The translations under genes and the position numbers were made by a program. Shown in pieces: positions 4,835 through 6,714 of a stretch of DNA of 6,714 nt. The notes beneath the pieces are model-generated. The model had not been told where the DNA came from. It saw only the letters and a program-made list of their open reading frames with translations, and ran no database searches. Position 1 is the first letter of the stretch; the number at the start of each line of letters is the position of its first letter. This DNA is from Bacillota bacterium (lineage in GTDB: Bacteria; Bacillota; Dehalobacteriia; UBA4068): NCBI GenBank assembly GCA_030528765.1, contig JAUMYD010000106.1, positions 1 through 6,714 of the forward strand. Reading direction: 5' to 3'.

Positions 4835-5698
4835 ATGTTTGGCTATATCACAGTAGACCGGCGGCAGCTCTCCCCCAAAGAACGGGAATGCTATCAGGCA
4901 GGCTATTGTGGAGTCTGCCATGCCCTGCAGCAGCGCTACGGTGCCCGGGCCAGGCTGCTGCTGAGCTTTGATATGAGCTTTGTGGCACTGCTGCTCTCCG
5001 CACTTTATGAGGAGTCGGCAGGCAGCAGGGAAGAACAGCGCTGCCCCCTGCATCCTCTGAAAACACGGCCCAGGCAGCGAAACGCCTTCGTGGACTATGG
5101 GGCGGATATGAGCCTGCTGCTGCGCTATTATTCCTTTCTGGATCAGTGGCGCGATGAGGGGAAGCAGGGTGCCCGGCGGATGGCAGCAGGGCTTTCCCGC
5201 CAGCTGCCCCGGCTGGAGACCCTTTATCCCCGGCAGTTCCGGGCAGCTGCGGACTATGTGCAGCAGCTTTCTGCTCTGGAAGCAAGCGGCCGGAGCGAGC
5301 TGGAGGAGGCAGCGAACCTCACCGGGCAGATGATGGCAGAGATCCTTTGCTTCCGGGAGGATATCTGGGCACCGCTGCTGCGGCGGCTGGGCTTCTTCCT
5401 GGGGAAATTCATCTACATTATGGATGCCTATGAGGATCTGGAGCGGGACCGGAAAAAGGCTAGCTATAACCCGCTGCTTCTCCTTTCGGAGCAGGTGGAT
5501 TTTGAGGATCGCTGTCAGGAGATCCTCGGTGATATGCTGGCAGAAGCCAGCCGGGCCTTTGAGCAGCTGCCCATCGTGGATCAGCCGGAGCAGCCCCTGG
5601 CTTCTCTGCTGCGGAAGGTGCTGTATTCCGGTGTCTGGATGCGCTACGGGCAGATCCACCGGCTGCGCTGCCGAAAAAAACAGCGGCAGCAGGCATAA
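4835..5698 (+). CDS. DUF5685 family protein
   Basis: A 287-residue soluble, mainly helical protein of unknown function. It starts at ATG 4835, immediately after the stop of the zinc-ribbon gene, with AGGTG (4824-4828) inside that gene. Family-like features are the N-terminus MFGYITVDRRQLSPKERECY, the motif YCGVCH (24-29), CPLHP (70-74), FVDYGADMSLLLRYY (85-99) and KFIYIMDAYEDLERD (191-205) followed by SYNPL. Cys25, Cys28 and Cys70 with His29 or His73 could form a metal site. DQWRDE (103-108) and DAYEDLER (197-204) resemble the paired Asp-rich motifs of squalene/phytoene synthases (DDxxDE and DxxEDxxR), suggesting a diverged isoprenoid-synthase-like helical fold; this is my inference and no activity is known. 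There is no signal peptide or transmembrane segment. The C-terminal tail is strongly basic. Confidence 0.82.
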   Translation: MFGYITVDRRQLSPKERECYQAGYCGVCHALQQRYGARARLLLSFDMSFVALLLSALYEESAGSREEQRCPLHPLKTRPRQRNAFVDYGADMSLLLRYYSFLDQWRDEGKQGARRMAAGLSRQLPRLETLYPRQFRAAADYVQQLSALEASGRSELEEAANLTGQMMAEILCFREDIWAPLLRRLGFFLGKFIYIMDAYEDLERDRKKASYNPLLLLSEQVDFEDRCQEILGDMLAEASRAFEQLPIVDQPEQPLASLLRKVLYSGVWMRYGQIHRLRCRKKQRQQA

Positions 5699-5810
5699 GT
5701 CCTTTTACGGTTTGAGCAGGCGGGGCAGGGACCCCGGAAATTTTCGGAAGCAGCAGCACCCATCCGGCAGAGGGGCTGCTCTGCGGCAGATGTAAAAAAG
5801 GAGGGCGGCT

Positions 5811-6515
5811 ATGGACCCCTATCAGGTCTTGGGAATTCCATCCACCGCTACGGATGAGGAAGTAAAAAAAGCATATAAGAAACTGGCAAAGCAGTATCAC
5901 CCGGATATGAATGTGGGTGCCAGCAATCTGAAGGAGCTGGAACAGAAATTCAAACAGGTGCAGGAGGCCTATAACCTGATCATGGATGCCCGGGAAAAGG
6001 GCTATGACCCCAGAAGCGGCCCCAGAAACAGCCCCGGCAGCGGCTACGGGCAGTCCGGCGGCTACGGGCAGGCCGGGAGCTTTGATCCCTTCGGCTGGTT
6101 CACCGGCGGCTTTGGCGGCTTTGGCAGCCAGGGGCAGCAGAGCCAAAGGGCAGGATCCGGGCCGGAGATGCAGGCTGCGGAGCACTATATTCAGGCCGGG
6201 CATTTCTTTGAGGCCCGGAACGCACTGAATTCCGTTCCGTTGGAAAAGCGGGGCGCACGCTGGTATTATCTTTCTGCACTGGCCAATTCCGGGCTGGGGA
6301 ACAACATTCAGGCCAAGCAGCAGGCTGCACAGGCCCGGCAGATGGACCCGGAAAACCCGGATTACCGTTATTTATATGAACAATTATCCGGTAACGGTCA
6401 GCAGTATCGGCAGCAGAGCCGCAGCTATGGCCGGAGCGCGGGCTGCGGGATCAGCGATTGCTGCACCTGTCTGTTGCTGAATGCGATCCTGAATTTCTGC
6501 TGCTGCCGCTGCTGA
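5811..6515 (+). CDS. J-domain protein with TPR-like region and Cys-rich tail
   Basis: A 234-residue DnaJ-domain co-chaperone. The J domain spans residues 2-65 with the HPD motif at 30-32, which triggers Hsp70 ATP hydrolysis. A Gly/Phe/Ser/Gln-rich linker follows (68-117). About two TPR-like helical hairpins come next (119-180: EHYIQAGHFFEARNALNSV and WYYLSALANSGLGNNIQAKQ), then a tail with eight cysteines in the last 23 residues (212-234) around a hydrophobic LLLNAILNF. It lacks the zinc-finger and substrate-binding domains of true DnaJ, so it is a specialised J protein, not DnaJ itself. ATG 5811 has AAGGAGG 6 nt upstream. It follows the DUF5685 gene by 112 bp with no clear terminator, so co-transcription is possible. 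The Cys-rich end could be lipidated, bind metal, or peg it to the membrane. Confidence 0.85.
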   Translation: MDPYQVLGIPSTATDEEVKKAYKKLAKQYHPDMNVGASNLKELEQKFKQVQEAYNLIMDAREKGYDPRSGPRNSPGSGYGQSGGYGQAGSFDPFGWFTGGFGGFGSQGQQSQRAGSGPEMQAAEHYIQAGHFFEARNALNSVPLEKRGARWYYLSALANSGLGNNIQAKQQAAQARQMDPENPDYRYLYEQLSGNGQQYRQQSRSYGRSAGCGISDCCTCLLLNAILNFCCCRC

Positions 6516-6534
6516 GGCGGCCGCAGCAGTGCAC

Positions 6535-6619
6535 TGTGGAAAAGCTGTGGATAAAAGCCGGAAAACAGTGGGATTCTGCAGGGGAAACTGTGGAGTAACT
6601 GTGGAGGATCTGTGGAAAA
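6535..6619 (+). repeat. 11-bp-phased TGTGGA array (DnaA-box-like)
   Basis: TGTGGA starts at 6535, 6546, 6589, 6600 and 6611, with degenerate members near 6557 and 6567, so nearly all spacing is a multiple of about 11 bp, one helical turn. TGTGGATAA at 6546-6554 is a perfect DnaA box (TTATCCACA on the other strand). TGTGGAAAA occurs at both ends of the array. All copies point the same way. An AT-rich tract follows. It could be a DnaA-binding cluster acting as an origin or as a regulator of the adjacent promoter. Confidence 0.6.
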
Positions 6620-6627
6620 GTTTCCCC

Positions 6628-6688
6628 GAAAAAAATTTGAGAAATTTTAAAAATAACTGTTGACTTCGCGGGGATAGCGTGGTAATAT
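6628..6688 (+). promoter_or_regulatory. Strong sigma-A promoter with AT-rich upstream element, rRNA-operon-like
   Basis: TTGACT (6660-6665), 17-bp spacer, TAATAT (6683-6688), preceded by an A/T-rich block (6628-6657) placed like an UP element. The start would be near 6695, just before a small CGCTC-GA-GAGCG hairpin (6698-6709). The layout and the ATATAAACAAGC...GAGCGGTG wording resemble leaders of clostridial rRNA operons, so a 16S gene may lie just outside; this is from memory of such leaders and is not shown by the window. Confidence 0.55.
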
Positions 6689-6714
6689 AAACAAGCTCGC
6701 TCGAGAGCGGTGGT

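Noticed and set aside
4907..4921. CGVCH in the DUF5685 protein as a cytochrome c haem-binding site
   Set aside because: The protein has no signal peptide, and cytochrome c haem attachment takes place outside the cytoplasm. A metal or thiol site is more plausible.
5699..5810. Additional small gene between the DUF5685 and J-domain genes
   Set aside because: The 112 bp hold no start with a ribosome binding site apart from that of the J-domain gene. Only a weak AGCAGC/GCTGCT stem is seen.
4652..6203. Minus-strand open frames opposite the DUF5685 and J-domain genes
   Set aside because: They are antisense shadows of two clearly recognisable proteins with good ribosome binding sites.
6535..6619. 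CRISPR array
   Set aside because: The repeats are only 6-9 bp at 11-bp spacing, with no spacers of CRISPR size and no cas genes. DnaA-box-like sites fit better.

Overview
The window looks like a chromosomal segment of a GC-rich Clostridia species, most likely a gut Oscillospiraceae/Ruminococcaceae-type anaerobe. This rests on a sigH-type sigma factor, strong AGGAGG ribosome binding sites, a selenium-donor module of the clostridial YedE/TusA-like/DUF3343/SelD type, and a DUF5685/J-domain gene pair. The assignment is an inference from gene content and base composition, not from any search.

Layout. Positions 1-51 may be the tail of an upstream gene. Positions 142-901 hold a sigma-A promoter, a sigH gene broken by what looks like a 5-nt deletion near position 520, and its terminator. 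Positions 896-1114 are a repeat-rich intergenic block: two 63-bp direct repeats 156 bp apart around a 46-nt hairpin. A selenium operon runs on the minus strand from about 2894 to 1120: a YedE membrane transporter (2747-1660, broken by an apparent 1-nt deletion), a TusA-like carrier (1645-1442), a DUF3343 Se/S-carrier-like protein (1431-1186), and a terminator. Diverging from it on the plus strand is selD (3134-4168), selenophosphate synthetase. Its catalytic residue is encoded by an in-frame TGA at 3176-3178, so SelD is itself a selenoprotein, and a SECIS-like hairpin follows the TGA. Ordinary gene calling would lose the first 40 codons.

After a strong terminator (4325-4352), whose U-tract runs into an extended -10 promoter, comes a tight set of three plus-strand genes: a two-helix membrane protein with a zinc ribbon (4433-4834), a DUF5685 protein starting at the next base (4835-5698), and a J-domain/TPR-like protein with a Cys-rich tail (5811-6515). 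Their shared role is unknown. They are the best candidate here for an undescribed system, and the DUF5685 protein carries two Asp-rich motifs reminiscent of squalene/phytoene synthases.

The right end (6535-6714) carries an array of TGTGGA motifs phased at 11 bp, including one perfect DnaA box (6546-6554). An AT-rich tract and a strong sigma-A promoter follow, the latter resembling clostridial rRNA-operon promoters. The transcribed gene lies outside the window.

How the genes work together. YedE, the TusA-like protein and DUF3343 probably import or carry reduced sulfur/selenium species that SelD turns into selenophosphate for Sec-tRNA synthesis, and SelD in turn needs Sec to be made. Two genes (sigH and yedE) carry frameshifts within 2 kb. 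Either both are decaying (fitting loss of sporulation for sigH) or the assembly has indel errors; the sequence alone cannot decide.
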